Shown piece after piece: positions 62,491-64,000 of a stretch of 64,000 bases of DNA; the first letter of the stretch is position 1; every line of letters starts with the position of its first letter. Source of the stretch: Streptococcus pneumoniae (lineage in GTDB: Bacteria; Bacillota; Bacilli; Lactobacillales; Streptococcaceae); contig JBFDTN010000001.1 of assembly GCA_040719455.1 (NCBI GenBank), positions 930,001 to 994,000 on the forward strand, read 5' to 3'. The translations under genes and the position numbers were made by a program. The notes beneath the pieces were generated by a model, which was not told the DNA's origin, did no database searches, and saw nothing but the letters and a program-made list of their open reading frames with translations.

Positions 62491-63331
62491 GCTGACTATT
62501 CCTCACTTCCGTCCAAGTCATTTGTGCTACTTGATTCCACTCATCTGCCAATGGAATCTTGTATAAATAGCGGATAAATTCTGATAGGGTAATCTTCCGA
62601 TGCTTGATCAACAACGACACCATGCCCTTTAGCTTTTTATGAAATTTCGTAAAAGGTTTAACGGAAGTCGTATAGTGGATAATCGGGCTTTTTTTAGCTG
62701 GATTGTGCCGTCTAACGTAGGGAAACTCAGCAAAAACCTGATGATTGTAAGCATCTGAAAGCTCTAACCATTCCCCCTCAAATAAGATATTTAAGACGGT
62801 TTGGTCAGCATTTAGCAAGGTAATCTGAGAATCCCGATGAATTTCTAACGCTGCTTCTAAGACTTTTTTTTCACGCCATTTTTCTAAATTGATTAGCAAT
62901 ACACCAGCATTAAATTCGTTGATTCCATGCAAAAAAGGTGCCCCGACATCCAAAACGGCAGCTAGTCCGACCTCGCGAATATCTGTATCATAAAAGGGGC
63001 GAAGATTTTCAGTCACAATCAAATCCACATCCAAATAGAGAGCTTTTTCGCCCTCAATAAACTCGGGAATATGGTAGCGATAAAAAGTCGCTTCTGTTAT
63101 ATAGGCATTGGTTGAAAATTCTTTGTAGTAATCCGACTTAATTTTACAATCGACAATATCTGAGTCAAAATCTTGCAAATAGCGGTTCATTTCTTCAAAC
63201 CACTCTGCTGAAAAATCTTTATTTAACAAAAAGAAGTGGATATTTCGATTATGGAGCATAATCGATTTCATCGCAACCTCTAATTGGTCTTTATAGTAAA
63301 CATCTGCTGCCATAGCAATATTCATTGACAT
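62471..63331 (-). CDS. Glycosyltransferase family 8 protein, first of a tandem pair
   Basis: The 286-residue protein is a paralogue of its neighbour with the same order of motifs: IAMAADVYYKDQLEVAMKSI, ALYLDVDLIV (DxD), GINEFNAGVLLINLEKW, NADQTVLNILFEGEWLEL and IIHYTTSVKPF. AAGGAG precedes ATG 63331 at good spacing. Divergence between the pair is spread along the whole length, so they probably use different acceptors or sugars and the duplication is not recent. Confidence 0.9.
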   Translation of the reverse strand: MSMNIAMAADVYYKDQLEVAMKSIMLHNRNIHFFLLNKDFSAEWFEEMNRYLQDFDSDIVDCKIKSDYYKEFSTNAYITEATFYRYHIPEFIEGEKALYLDVDLIVTENLRPFYDTDIREVGLAAVLDVGAPFLHGINEFNAGVLLINLEKWREKKVLEAALEIHRDSQITLLNADQTVLNILFEGEWLELSDAYNHQVFAEFPYVRRHNPAKKSPIIHYTTSVKPFTKFHKKLKGMVSLLIKHRKITLSEFIRYLYKIPLADEWNQVAQMTWTEVRNSQHESHKN

Positions 63332-63355
63332 GGTAACTCCTTCTTTTTTTCGCTA

Positions 63356-64000
63356 CTATTGGGCTATCTGTTTCAGAATCTCTTCTACCATTCCTACACT
63401 ATAACGACTATCATAGCCCGCTTCTCGAATGGCTTGCCTCATATCACAACGTTCATAGGTCTTGAAATCAGCTAGGGCTTCAACCCAGGCTTCCTCTTTT
63501 AGAGGGAGAAATGTGGCATGATTCGTAATTTTAGCTTCTTTCGGAACAGTATCTGCTAGCAAACATTTCAGCCCTGCAGCCTGCGCTTCAATCGCTACAA
63601 TTCCTAAGCCTTCATACAAGGATGGAAGAACAAATACATCCATTGCTTGTAAGAGCTGTGGGATATCTTTTCTCGCTCCTAAAAAGAGAACCTTGTCTGC
63701 AATCTTTAGCTCCTTGGCTAAATCCTCCATCTCTTGCTTTAAGTCTCCTTCCCCAACCGCAATGAGACGACTATTGGGACGGACACGCAGCAGTTTTTCA
63801 AACATAGATAACATGAAGACGTGGTTTTTTTGCTTATGAAAGCGTGCAATAGAGCCTAGTACAAAGGTATCCTCTGAAATAGACAATTCTGCTCGCATTT
63901 GTTTTCGAGTAGAATCATTGTAGACAAACTCTTCTACTTCAATGCCATTTTTGATGTCATGGACACCCGCAGTTGTTCCAAACATCCACAGAGCCGCTTC
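63356..64000 (-). CDS. GT4-family glycosyltransferase (5' end outside window)
   Basis: The frame is open to the window edge; the visible 215 residues are the C-terminal donor-binding half of a GT-B enzyme. Seen are VHDIKNGIEVEEF, LGSIARFHKQKNHVFML, the EX7E motif in PSLYEGLGIVAIEAQAAGLK and the closing helix RYSVGMVEEILKQI. Relatives build capsule or exopolysaccharide repeat units. It precedes the two GT8 genes and the flippase by short distances, so the four genes probably form one glycan-assembly operon. Confidence 0.85.
   Translation of the reverse strand, partial: EAALWMFGTTAGVHDIKNGIEVEEFVYNDSTRKQMRAELSISEDTFVLGSIARFHKQKNHVFMLSMFEKLLRVRPNSRLIAVGEGDLKQEMEDLAKELKIADKVLFLGARKDIPQLLQAMDVFVLPSLYEGLGIVAIEAQAAGLKCLLADTVPKEAKITNHATFLPLKEEAWVEALADFKTYERCDMRQAIREAGYDSRYSVGMVEEILKQIAQ

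Overview
The window looks like chromosomal DNA of a Streptococcus of the oral (mitis/sanguinis/parasanguinis-like) type. The grounds are low GC, a chorismate gene order running from the dehydroquinase gene to psr as in pneumococcus and its relatives, a glmU-nudix-macP-mtnN cluster, and a complete accessory Sec (SecA2/SecY2, Asp1-3, GtfA/GtfB) locus with giant serine-rich repeat (SRR) adhesin genes. I do not assign a species.

Layout. 1-3.9 kb: end of an FMN reductase gene, a MITE-like repeat, yaaA divergent from a DUF1836 regulator and a hemolysin III (TrhA) gene, then a secreted DNA-entry-type nuclease. 4.2-18.5 kb, all minus strand: an RlmCD-type rRNA methyltransferase, then the chorismate/aromatic amino acid block. 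In transcription order this block is an RlmI-like methyltransferase, aroD, aroE, aroB, aroC, tyrA, a YlbF-family gene, aroA, aroK, pheA and psr (LCP family). It is interrupted between tyrA and the YlbF gene by an IS110-family element. 18.6-23.1 kb: an LtaS-like phosphoglycerol transferase, a frameshifted hypothetical gene and an ABC-F ATPase.

23.2-45.6 kb: two paralogous SRR adhesin genes on the minus strand. The downstream one (SRR-A) would be 4291 residues but is cut by a single in-frame TAA codon after residue 3589. The cut separates its lectin-like head and most of its stalk from the LPKTG wall anchor. The upstream one (SRR-B, 2595 residues) is intact and carries a different, unrecognised head domain. 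An ISL3-family element with a perfect 8-bp target duplication lies between them. 46-56.9 kb: gtfB, gtfA, secA2, asp3, asp2, asp1, secY2 and a 59-codon Asp4-like membrane protein gene, transcribed as one run in the order asp4-like to gtfB and placed directly behind mtnN. 56.9-59.9 kb: mtnN, macP, nudix and glmU. 60-64 kb: a polysaccharide flippase, two tandem GT8 glycosyltransferases and a partial GT4 glycosyltransferase.

How it fits together. GtfA/GtfB would start O-glycosylation of the SRR proteins. The GT8/GT4 enzymes to the right may extend that glycan or may belong to a separate surface polysaccharide. SecA2, Asp1-3, SecY2 and the Asp4-like protein would export the glycosylated adhesins, and sortase would anchor those with LPKTG. 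The most notable points are the nonsense-split SRR-A, the mosaic relationship of the two adhesins, the unrecognised head of SRR-B, and a G9 tract upstream of the SRR-B promoter. Two promoters also place the likely transcription start on the start codon (yaaA and the RlmI-like gene).
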